Below are positions 34,376 to 43,200 of a DNA stretch of 46,858 nt, in pieces. The position numbers and the translations under genes were made by a program. The notes beneath the pieces are model-generated. The model had not been told where the DNA came from. It searched no databases and saw only the letters and a list, made by a program, of their open reading frames with translations. Source of the stretch: a bacterium (GTDB taxonomy: Bacteria; Armatimonadota; Chthonomonadetes; Chthonomonadales; JAMCWF01); assembly GCA_021842405.1 (NCBI GenBank), contig JAKBZR010000016.1, positions 1-46,858 on the forward strand, given 5' to 3'. Position 1 is the first letter of the stretch. Each line of letters begins with the position of its first letter.

Positions 34376-34468
34376 GAGATTTTTTGCCATTGGCTCAGAG
34401 TGGGTCATGCTGAATGCGACTCGAGATGCGAATCAATCGGGCAGCAATGATAGGGTTAATGTTACATC

Positions 34469-34840
34469 CTATTTGCCGGGCGCGGTCGAAGGCTTCGACA
34501 GCCACCGCCTTATGGCCGCCGGCGCGCCGGTGTCGCGAACCGCAAACATCTGCCCCTTGGGTTCCCACCACCCGTAGAGGCAGAGCGCCTTAGCGCCGTG
34601 AGAGGCGAGCCAGTTAAACTGCTTGAGGCAAGTCTGCTCCGTGTCCGCGCCGGGCATAATTTCCATCTCCACCGCGCCCCATTTCCGCCGTCCCGCCTTG
34701 TGGATATCGGAAACGACTTTATCCGGGTTCATCCATCCATGCGTCATGGTGTATCCAGGACGGGAGTAAGGATTTACCGCGGCGCTCACCGGCAGGAGGC
34801 GCCCATCAGCCGCAACATAAAATTCCTCCCCCAAACTCAC
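34469..34840 (-). pseudogene. C-terminal remnant of a secreted glycosidase-like protein
   Basis: About 120 codons that read like the end of a larger protein: GYTMTHGWMNPDKVVSDIHKAG, KWGAVEMEIMPGADTEQTCLKQFNWLASHGAKALCLYGWWEP, then a short tail. The frame meets a TAG seven codons upstream of the first possible start (GTG 34840), and no ribosome binding site is seen. Its exact family is not clear; the WGAVEMEIMPG and LCLYGWWEP strands resemble the last strands of a TIM-barrel hydrolase. The 5' part is replaced by repeat-rich DNA (34841-35311), so loss by rearrangement is likely. Confidence 0.5.
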
Positions 34841-35311
34841 TTTCCGCTTAGCTTGCTAATGGATAGCAAAATCAGCCTCCATTTCTTCGAGCCCACCGGT
34901 GACACGCAATCGCACATTTCCAGCTTATGGAGGCCATAAGCACTCGATTGCCGGAATCATTTCTAAATGGTGACGACGAAATCCTTCGTGAAAGCGCAAT
35001 TAAGTAGATGTTGAAAAATATGGTAACACCCTCCGGGTCGTCATTCCGCCTGCCTGAGCAGACAGGTGTTGCAGACAGGTCTCATAGAGGCGGCGATGAT
35101 GTTGACACCATAAGGCAGCCAAGAAACGGCATCTCTTCCCCCTCGAAGGGTCAGGGGGGCGACAAATGCTGCTAGAAAACATTCCCCGAAAATTGAACTC
35201 TTTCGAAAGGGGGCATATAGCAGGAGATTCGGCCATTTTTTGCTAATATGCATGCCGGTTCGTTTTGAGTGTAAACCGTTGGAGCGAAATCGTTCCATTT
35301 AGGAGATACGA
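34841..35311. other. Repeat-rich non-coding stretch
   Basis: Contains a family-2 end (GATGTTGAAAAATATGG at 35007 with CGTCATTCCGCC at 35039), a family-3 palindrome (CCTGCCTGAGCAGACAGG, 35047-35064, with a second CAGACAGG at 35073), and a family-1 MITE end (35172-35204, inverted). These lie nested or abutted, as if the site is a landing place for repeats. The last 60 bases carry the ribosome binding site of the next gene. Confidence 0.55.
35172..35204 (-). repeat. MITE family-1 end (copy D, truncated)
   Basis: Inverted block ending in TTGAACTCTTTC, identical at 32 of 33 positions to the left end of copy C (26737-26769). No second end was found, so this is a truncated copy next to the family-2 and family-3 repeats. 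Confidence 0.7.
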
Positions 35312-36538
35312 TTGGAATTTAAAATCGAACGCATTTCAAAATATCTCGGCCCAACCATCGCCCTTTTTTGTATGATGGTCGGCGGCCGCTTTTTACTACG
35401 GGCGGCGGCTCAGGAGCCGCCCAAACCGCCGCCTAATCAAAACCGGGGCTGGCAAACCTACTCCATCGGCGCCGGCCGCGGGAACCTGAGCGTATCCATC
35501 GGCGCGGTGGCCTGGGCCAACAAATTTCACATCCGCAACCTGATCTTCGGCGGCACGGTGGACCTTTGGCCTGGCGCGCGCTACCATCTCTTAGCACGGC
35601 GGCGCGAGGGGAACTGGTCGCGAATGCCCTTTCACCCCGATATTGACGAATCCTACCTGGAGCAGTCCGGTTACTACAGCTCCCCCGGATGGAACATTGC
35701 ACTAGACCTCAAGATCGGGCGGGTTCGTTACCTGCAATTTCCCTATCCGGATGCGATTTCTGATTTTGACCAGGTGCCGGGCATCAGCGACCTGACTGGC
35801 GGCCCCTCCACCGATTACCGCGGAGCCCTTTTCACCTTTGAAGCGGCAAACCGGAGCGGCCTCGGCTTCCACTTCGGCGGGATTGATTGGGGCTTCGACC
35901 ATCCTTCCGGCATTAACGCGGTGGAGTGGTACCTCTTTTTCCGGCATGACTATGGGATATTTCACCTGGAGGGACGACTGGGCGCGCTGGCCAACCGGAT
36001 GGCGCCGCTGGGTCAGCCGGCCCGCGAGGGCGGCAGCATCTATGCTGGCGTGCGGTTGGGAGACTTCACGATTGGGGCGCTCTATGAGAAAAAACGACTG
36101 GAGCCGACCTACACCGGCGTGATGGTGCAATTCCGCTCCACCGCCATCACGCGCGCGCTGGGTGCTGTGTCGTTCGACTATTTCCGGCAACCAGCCGGCT
36201 TTGGGGTTCAGGTGCCGGTCTACAAAACGAATTTCGGCTCCGATCGCAAGCCGCCGGCCGGCTCCACGCTGGTCGGCGAAATTGCGGCCGTCCGCATGCA
36301 CACCTATTGGCAGCAGGGATTTGTGCGGAACAGTTACGAGCACCGGCTATGGTCTTGGGGACGCACCTCCGGGCCGGGCCTGCATCTTGTGGTGAAGGAG
36401 CTGCCCGCCTACCTGCAACTGGAGGCGCTGGTCAGCCCGCACACCAGCCTCAACCGAGCCTGGTTCCGGGATCGCCAGGGACCGGCCCAGATCGCGCAGG
36501 AGGTATTCTATCAGTTCTACGCCGTAAAAGGAAAGTAG
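35312..36538 (+). CDS. Exported protein of unknown function, possibly beta-barrel
   Basis: A 408-aa orphan. The N-terminal hydrophobic segment (YLGPTIALFCMMVGGRFLL) is a signal peptide or anchor ending near RAAAQEPPKPPPNQ. The remainder is rich in alternating strands with aromatic ends: GNLSVSIGAVAWANKFHIRNLIFGG, WNIALDLKIGRVRYLQFPYP, GALFTFEAANRSGLGFHFGGIDWGF, YGIFHLEGRLGALANRM, GSIYAGVRLGDFTIGALYEKKRL and a C terminus VFYQFYAV. That pattern fits an outer-membrane beta-barrel or sheet protein, but I do not recognise it. TTG start with AGGAGA upstream. It is visibly richer in GC than the genes around it. Its stop codon is shared with MITE copy E. Confidence 0.7.
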   Translation: MEFKIERISKYLGPTIALFCMMVGGRFLLRAAAQEPPKPPPNQNRGWQTYSIGAGRGNLSVSIGAVAWANKFHIRNLIFGGTVDLWPGARYHLLARRREGNWSRMPFHPDIDESYLEQSGYYSSPGWNIALDLKIGRVRYLQFPYPDAISDFDQVPGISDLTGGPSTDYRGALFTFEAANRSGLGFHFGGIDWGFDHPSGINAVEWYLFFRHDYGIFHLEGRLGALANRMAPLGQPAREGGSIYAGVRLGDFTIGALYEKKRLEPTYTGVMVQFRSTAITRALGAVSFDYFRQPAGFGVQVPVYKTNFGSDRKPPAGSTLVGEIAAVRMHTYWQQGFVRNSYEHRLWSWGRTSGPGLHLVVKELPAYLQLEALVSPHTSLNRAWFRDRQGPAQIAQEVFYQFYAVKGK

Positions 36539-36667
36539 AATGCATTCAGTTTTGCGGAAAATAAAAAGTGAACCGGTAAATCACCTCACCCCCCTACACC
36601 CTCCCCCCTCGGGGGAGAGCTGGGGTGGGGGCGAACGAAAATCACTCCCATAAAACTGAACTCTTAC
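36538..36667. mobile_element. MITE family-1, complete copy E with 8-bp target duplication, at a stop codon
   Basis: Ends GAATGCATTCAG (36538-36549) and, inverted, GTAAGAGTTCAG (36656-36667). Flanks are identical: GGAAAGTA at 36530-36537 and 36668-36675. The 130-bp body has a central palindrome CCTCCCCCCTCGGGGGAGAG within CACCCC...GGGGTG arms. The left duplication ends in TA of the upstream gene's TAG, and the first G of the element completes the stop. Confidence 0.88.
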
Positions 36668-36784
36668 GGAAAGTAGCAATTCCAGATACTCAGATGGCGG
36701 TTGTACCCCTCTCCACGCCGCTTTATATCAAAGCTACCGCAAAACGAACAACATTCAACATGTTTTAACACGCCGCATGAACGT

Positions 36785-36979
36785 CTAATGTCGTGGGAAT
36801 ATTCGGATTTGCGGTACTGGAAAAACAGGCTGTGTTATATTCTGACGCATTTGGTAGATTTTAACATTGACCAAAACGGCATTATACACATCCACCACTC
36901 CAACTACCGCCCAAACCAACAGAAAGAAGATAGCGCTCTTGATTAAGGCGTTGATCAGTCGTTCACGAACATCCGTCAT
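36785..36979 (-). CDS. Small membrane protein of unknown function
   Basis: A 64-aa protein: a short amphipathic N terminus (MTDVRERLINALIKSA), one membrane helix (IFFLLVWAVVGVVDVYNAVLV) and a polar tail with QMRQNITQPVFPVPQIRIFPRH. The ATG at 36979 follows GGGAGAG by about five bases. No family is recognised. It is isolated between MITE copy E and the 952-aa gene; its size and helix resemble small stress or accessory membrane proteins, but nothing ties it to one. Confidence 0.6.
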   Translation of the reverse strand: MTDVRERLINALIKSAIFFLLVWAVVGVVDVYNAVLVNVKIYQMRQNITQPVFPVPQIRIFPRH

Positions 36980-37096
36980 CTTCGCTCTCCCTTTTTCGAC
37001 GTTATGTACTCAATCGGGTGCTGTTTAATTATCAGGGACGCTAAATATTAGACACAATGCCCAATTGCACTTAAATTAACTTTCAGCACCCCCCAT

Positions 37097-39955
37097 TCAA
37101 AAAGGTGAAGAGCCATAAAATAGATAGAGCGGCACACCCTGTTTATCGGGCGGAACCACTATCTCCGCTATCCGGCCTCTTCTGCGCATTGCGATACGTT
37201 CTGGCTTACCGCGGCCGTTGCCCTTTGGATCGGTCACCCACCACTCCACCTCCGATATTTCGTACGGTAATCGAATCGTTACGCCAGCGTTAGGTATCGT
37301 TCCCAAAACATAAAGGAACCAGGCGCGTTCCACCTTTTGCGCCAAACTCTTTTCCGGCAGCGGTGCGAAGGTCAACGTGATCGGCTCATTTGAAAATTTA
37401 AACGAACGCCCATTGACCCGTATTCCCTGGGTTAGCTCTCCACTAAAGCCGATCAGTTGGCTGTCTCGATAGAGAAATGATAGGAACCGTTCACCTTCGT
37501 AAGAAATCCGGTAAGGCCCCAATTTGTCGTTTTGCAAGGATAAATGGGTGGGCGGCAGAACCGAAGCATCGAACTCCTCATCTTTCGGTCGGAAAAAGCC
37601 GCCCGGCCAGTTTTCTACCACCTGATAGGTGTGATGCGCCAGCGATACGGCGCCATTAGGCGATTCAGCAACGAACAGCGGGCTGGTGTTGGATACGGTT
37701 TCCGCCCAGCCCTCCCCTGCATCCGTATAGGCTCCCAATGCTGAGAGGAGGTAAAAGAGCGTGCGCGGGGCATCCGATGTGGAGCCGGATTGATCGTCGC
37801 GGGGTCGTGCGCCAAAGTAAAGGAGGGTTCCGCCCGCTCTGGTCTGCCGTAAGGTTCCAATCACCGGTGCACCCCGACCTTTTCCCAAAGTCGCAACGGC
37901 CTCGGTATCACCGGTAACCTCCGCCGGATAGACCAGATCCGGCAAAAGATGGGTGGGAACCCGAAAATCAGGCACCTTGCGCAGGCTGTTGCGGAAAATG
38001 ATTGACTGGTTTTCCGCATCGAAACCGCCAACTGCGGATTGGAGGCCGCCAAGCCCAAAAAGCCGCATAAAATCGTAGACGGCGGGATCACCCCCTTCAT
38101 GGTAAACGTCGGGTGGCGGACCGGTCCAAACCAAACGGCCTCCCCTTTCAACCAATTGCCGGAGCTTACGCAGCGTAGTTTTAAGTATCATCGGCTCGAA
38201 TAAAACGACAACGGTGCTGTACTCTCGATCCTTGATTTTAACCCGGCCATTCGGCGATATTCGCGCCCACTCGGCGAATTTCTCCTCCGTCAGATAGTCA
38301 CAGTAGCCGTACTGCACCATCCAACTGCCAAACCGCTCTTGAACCGAGTTTAAATCGAGTGGATAGAGGGCCAGCACCGGTGTTTTACGATGCTGCCAGC
38401 CCTGCACGAAACCGCAATGCCGCCGCTGGCCAGCTAATCCCATCGCGGCTGCCAGGTCCTCCATCCTTTCCGATACCGGAGCTGGGCTGCCCCAGTGACC
38501 CCAGTAGCCATAGGGCACCCGATTGAAATTGCCAAAGCTGCACGCCAATGCGGCGCCGTAGTAGTTGCGGTCAATGTATCCGCCTTCCGGGTGATCGGTG
38601 CCCATGCCGGTAAGATAGTCACCCCACCGAAAATAGTCGTAGCAAGCGGAAACGTTCTCCCGAATTGAGGAGGACCAATCATAGGCAGGCGTGTAATCGT
38701 AGCGGCTGATTGGAGCATCGGCAGGTGCCCAGGCGGCGTTCACATGGTCGCAAGTGGGTGATTCTTGCCAGGTTGCGTGCGCCCTCGTCCAAATCGGACG
38801 ATGGCCGAAGAGATTCTCTCCGTACTCCTTCGCTTTTATGAACAGATCCACCACCTGGTCTTCCAACAGACGGTAATAATCACGGCGGAATTTCCAGGTT
38901 GCGGCAATTTCGTGCGTAGAAGGCCCGAACACGTGCTGGGACATCTCCGGCTCACCGTTATGAGGGTGAAACCGGTGTTGCGCAAAGGCAAAATAGATTA
39001 AATATTTCTCGAAATTTCGATACCTTTCACCATGCGCCCGGCAATATGCGGCGATCAAGCCCGGTGTGATGTATCGGGTGGCAATTTCAGTGAGACCGAA
39101 ATGGTGCTGAAGATCCCAATCGAACTGGATGTGCATTTCGTCGGAGTAAAACCCGCGGTAGTCAATGCCGGCCGCTTTATGGCTATCCAACATCTGAGTT
39201 AAAAAATTAAGCGCATCGGGATGGAAATAATCCATCTCCTCCACATCGTAGCGAATCACCGCCATCACCCGGTTATGATGACGATGAGTGTGCGCCTTTC
39301 CACGGACGACACCGTGAACCGTTGCATAACCGGCGCCCGTCTTGTGATAGGAGCTTTCGTCTACAACCAGCTCGGCCCCGTCCGAAACATCCTCGATCTG
39401 ATCGGGATCAACCGTATAGTATCCCCCAAAGCCAACCGGCTCCTCGGTGAAGGCGTAAACGTGGACGGAGCGAACCGCCAACTTAGCCGGACCTTTATTG
39501 TGAAACCACTGCTTCTGCACTCTCATCGGCACTTCAAAAATTCCGTCCGGTTGCCGCTCCGCTTCCTGAAATTGATGAGTGATCCCACCGCGCCCCTTTT
39601 CTCGGAAATAGGCCGGGCCCAGATCCAGCGGCGATAATACGCTGGCCCCGAAACCGACCCCAGCACGCTGCGCCAACCCGCATAGTTGACTGAAAGCCTG
39701 GATGCATTGAGGGCTGGTCGGAAAATATTCGCGGCGATCCCCTCCGAAAAAGAAGTCGTAGGCTACCTGCGCCAGTGCCGCATCATAACCGCTCAATTTC
39801 TCAACAATATCGGCAATGCAGCCGTCAAAAGCGCGGACTCGGGCGGTCGGGTTCTGCGCCAGCATTTCCATCTCCTGATCGCTTGTAACGATCAGTGCGC
39901 CGCCGGCCTGCAGCATTTGCTGAACCAATGACGGCTTGTATATCCGCCGCTCCAT
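37097..39955 (-). CDS. Large glycoside-hydrolase-like protein of the rhamnose cluster, family unassigned
   Basis: A 952-aa protein without a visible signal peptide. The N-terminal half contains barrel-like strands, with GIDYRGFYSDEMHIQFDWDL (near residue 268; DE as candidate acid/base), EYGENLFGHRPIWTRAHATWQESPTCDHVNA and GYWGHWGSPAP. The middle has a Rossmann or glutaminase-like domain (STVVVLFEPMILKTTLRKLRQLVERGGRLVWTGPP), as in multidomain GH42- and GH106-type enzymes. Beta-sandwich strands follow to the end (ITLTFAPLPEKS, VEWWVTDPKGNGR). ATG 39955 follows AAAGGAGG. It lies downstream of the GH106 gene on the same strand. Role in rhamnoside breakdown is inferred from neighbours. Confidence 0.6.
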   Translation of the reverse strand: MERRIYKPSLVQQMLQAGGALIVTSDQEMEMLAQNPTARVRAFDGCIADIVEKLSGYDAALAQVAYDFFFGGDRREYFPTSPQCIQAFSQLCGLAQRAGVGFGASVLSPLDLGPAYFREKGRGGITHQFQEAERQPDGIFEVPMRVQKQWFHNKGPAKLAVRSVHVYAFTEEPVGFGGYYTVDPDQIEDVSDGAELVVDESSYHKTGAGYATVHGVVRGKAHTHRHHNRVMAVIRYDVEEMDYFHPDALNFLTQMLDSHKAAGIDYRGFYSDEMHIQFDWDLQHHFGLTEIATRYITPGLIAAYCRAHGERYRNFEKYLIYFAFAQHRFHPHNGEPEMSQHVFGPSTHEIAATWKFRRDYYRLLEDQVVDLFIKAKEYGENLFGHRPIWTRAHATWQESPTCDHVNAAWAPADAPISRYDYTPAYDWSSSIRENVSACYDYFRWGDYLTGMGTDHPEGGYIDRNYYGAALACSFGNFNRVPYGYWGHWGSPAPVSERMEDLAAAMGLAGQRRHCGFVQGWQHRKTPVLALYPLDLNSVQERFGSWMVQYGYCDYLTEEKFAEWARISPNGRVKIKDREYSTVVVLFEPMILKTTLRKLRQLVERGGRLVWTGPPPDVYHEGGDPAVYDFMRLFGLGGLQSAVGGFDAENQSIIFRNSLRKVPDFRVPTHLLPDLVYPAEVTGDTEAVATLGKGRGAPVIGTLRQTRAGGTLLYFGARPRDDQSGSTSDAPRTLFYLLSALGAYTDAGEGWAETVSNTSPLFVAESPNGAVSLAHHTYQVVENWPGGFFRPKDEEFDASVLPPTHLSLQNDKLGPYRISYEGERFLSFLYRDSQLIGFSGELTQGIRVNGRSFKFSNEPITLTFAPLPEKSLAQKVERAWFLYVLGTIPNAGVTIRLPYEISEVEWWVTDPKGNGRGKPERIAMRRRGRIAEIVVPPDKQGVPLYLFYGSSPF

Positions 39956-40021
39956 TCGCGTGACCTCCTTTTGACATTTAGAAACGTGTATTTATTACTT
40001 GGGACATATATTAATAGACAA

Positions 40022-40154
40022 ATGAGAGTTCACTTCTTCTGGGATGATTTTGACAGCTTCTGCCCCCCCCACCCTCCCCCCCCCCATATAAACTTGGAGT
40101 GTGGACTCAGGTGAGAGCCTTCCACCTTAATTATCCAGAGAACAGAATCCATTC
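40022..40154. mobile_element. MITE family-1, diverged copy F
   Basis: Ends ATGAGAGTTCAC (left) and, inverted, GAATGGATTCTG (right), with further inward similarity (TTCTCTGGGAT-like on both sides); 133 bp. Its core has C8 (40063-40070) and C10 (40076-40085) runs. It shares GCCTTCCACCTTAATT with copy A. No target duplication is visible. It sits between the 952-aa and GH106 genes. Confidence 0.55.
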
Positions 40155-40244
40155 ATAATGTCAAATATATTACGTCCGAAGTAATAATCGCTTATCCCCA
40201 ACGAACAAATGATCGAATTGCGATGCGATCATCTTGATGTTGAC

Positions 40245-43200
40245 TTATAGCTCAACCCATAAAGCCGGCAGAATCCTCACCGGGCCGATCAACCCGGATT
40301 GAGCCAGCGGGTCATTTTTATGCCAGAGACGCCAGGTCGTAAAAGTAAACCGGCCGGTTGGACTGGGCTTGCCATCCAGCAGCCACTGCGGCCATTTTTT
40401 CAGCGTTCCATCCGGGTTGCGATCGCTGTCCTCCGGCAACTGCTCGTCGCCGATCATCCGATTGATCCATAGATTGGTCAAGGCTATCTCCAAACTGTTT
40501 TCACCCGGCTTTAAGATTGAGGTGACGTCCAGACGGAAGGGCGGCTTCCAGAGGATGCCCAGCTCTTTTCCATTCAACCTCACCTCCGCCATCACCTCCA
40601 CCCTCCCCAAGTCCAGATAGGAGCGGTAATTCGGCTTAAAGTATTCAGCCGGGGCGGTGAAGGATTTGCGGTAGGTGGCGGTCCCGGAAAAGTAGCGCAC
40701 GCCCGGATCGGGATGTTCCGACCAGGAGATTAAATGATCCAGCGTGACATGATCCGGCGCGCCCCAGTCGGGTGGAAAAGCTAGATGCCATGATCCGGTA
40801 AGCTCGTACGGCTCCGGTATCTCGGCCACGTTGTAGCGATGCTCCGCCCCCGATTCCCATCGGACGAGATACTGCCCCTTTGTGTAGATCTCCAAAGCCG
40901 ACTGTGGAAACGCGGTTGTCTTGAGAGGGACGGCCTCCATGATCGCTTCCGGAGCATGAAATTGAAAAATCTCCCCGTCGTACGCCTGCCCGGTAACCGG
41001 TTTCCCCTCCCAGAGGTACTGGACTTTCAGCGTTTTCACGATATTGGGCGCTGGATCGCCGGTTATCGCCATTTCAACAACCGGAAAGCTTTGCTGCCCA
41101 TTATGCGCCATCGAAGAGACGATTGCGGTCATATTACGGGTGCGCTTGGGATCGCCCAACACGCCGTACAGGGCGCTCTGGACGACAACCGGCAACGGGG
41201 CGTGGAATTGGAACATCTCCCCGTCCTGGTATTCGGCAGCAACCGGCTTCCCGTTCCAAAGGTAGCTAACCTGAAGCGTTTTAACGACCCCATACGCCGG
41301 ATCGCCGGTCTTTGCCATCTCTACAACTGGAAATTCGAGCCGACCCTCTCTCACCCACTTCGCTACGACGGTGGTTACATCGCGGGTGCGCTTGGGATCG
41401 CCTGGAATTCCATAAGTGGCATGCTCTATGGTAATCGCAGCCCGCTTTCTGTTTTTTTCTAAATCCCAGAGTATCTTGTTATTACGACTTGCTAGAACAA
41501 TGCCACCGGTGGAGCGCGATTTTCGCCGAAACACGATGAACCGAGAACCCTTCCACTCCAGGTCGAGATGCAGCCGCGTCCCCTCTTTGACCTCTTTCCA
41601 GGCAATGGCCGGCTGAATTTTCCCGGTTATTGGATCCCAAATCTCCGGCTGTCGGTTTTTCACTCGAAAGGTGCAGATTGATTGCACCGCCCATTCGTTC
41701 GGATTGACAACGAAGTAGATGTCCGCATCCTTGGTTTTACGGTGAGTGAAGTTTAAACTTTTGTCGGAAGTAAAATCGGGCGGCACGCCTTTCTCGGCGA
41801 GATACTGCACCGGTGTTTTGTCGGATGCAATCTTCCCGCTGCCCCAGAGCTCATCGGCCAGCCTCTGAACCTCAGCATCGCATTGAGGATAGCTCACCAG
41901 GCTAGGTGATCTCAGCGGCCTTTCCCCGACAATCGTCGCCCCGGCCTCAACCAGCTCTTTGATCTTTCCGAGAAGCTCCGGCGTCATTGTTTGAGAAGAT
42001 GAGATTGCCAGCAATCGGTAGCTCATCCCATCCGGCATAGTGAGCCGGCCGTTTTTAACGGTCATCCGGGTGATCACCGCATCGGCCGGGCAGCCGTCAA
42101 AATTGTAGCCTGGACGTGAGAGGGGCGGCATTGAATTACTGGGTGGATTGAAGTTCCTTGGCGCTCCTTCGGGCTGCAGGTAGCAGATGTCGGCCACGAA
42201 CCACCCCTGTCTCAATAGATGCTGGCAGCGTGCGAGGTAGTCATGCCACGGCCTCGATTGCTCCCACCACGTCTCAGTTCGCTCATAATGCAGCCCCCAT
42301 GGGCCCATTGACATACCGGGAGCGTAATGAGGATTCACCCACGGCTGCATGGCGTAGCGATGGACAACGAATCGGTTGATTCCCTGGCAAAACGCCCAGT
42401 CGCCGATGTCCTTAACCACCGCCGGGTGCCCTTGCCACTTCTCATTGGCGTCAGCCGTAAAAGTTTCCATCCCGATAATCGGGTGTCCATAAACGTGTCC
42501 AGCCGATGTCATCTCAATAACCGTCTCGCCGGCGCCGAACCGAGACCATGACCAGAGCTCGCCCATCGGCTCAACCGCCTGGCCGCCATAGATCAGCTCA
42601 TTGACCGGCACGCCGGAGTAACCCTCGATGGAGAGCCGCATGCCGTGTTTCTCAGCCAGATCCCGCATATAGCCCGCATAGTTTTCCACCAACAGCTCCG
42701 AAATGGTCTTTCGAAAATCCCATAAGAAGCGCTGGGACTTTTCCAAGGTATCCACGACCAATCCGCTGATTACCGGCAGATACGGAAGGAGATCATAACC
42801 GCGAAGTCGCTTGAAATCGGACCGGAATTCGGCGGTCCAGTTTTGCGAGCCGGTTTCCCAGCTATCAATGTGAGTTGAAATAAACGCATTGCCGGCCAGA
42901 TCGCCGACATCCTGGATCAGCTTGCCGATGAAGGCGTCGAAGTGAAATTCGGTGGCGCGGCGGCTGAGCTTGTCGGTCTCCAGCCCCAAACCGCTGGGCG
43001 GCGCCGGATGATTGTCCACGCCGGTATTGGTATAGCCGAAACGGACGATGGTCCATTTACCGGCTGGCGCCTCCCAATTCAGGCGGCCGTCAGCAGCCAT
43101 ATTGCTGGAAATATCTATAACCCGCTGTCCGCTCACGCACTGGTTAGCTGAGATAGGCGGCCACTCAGCCGGCGCCGGTAAATTATCCTGCACCGTAAAT

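Noticed and set aside
9483-35080. Short repeated palindromes as a CRISPR array
   Set aside because: Copies are kilobases apart, have no regular spacing or unique spacers, and no cas genes are present.
40014-40162. Target duplication around MITE copy F
   Set aside because: Flanks ATAGACAA and ATAATGTC match only at the first three bases.
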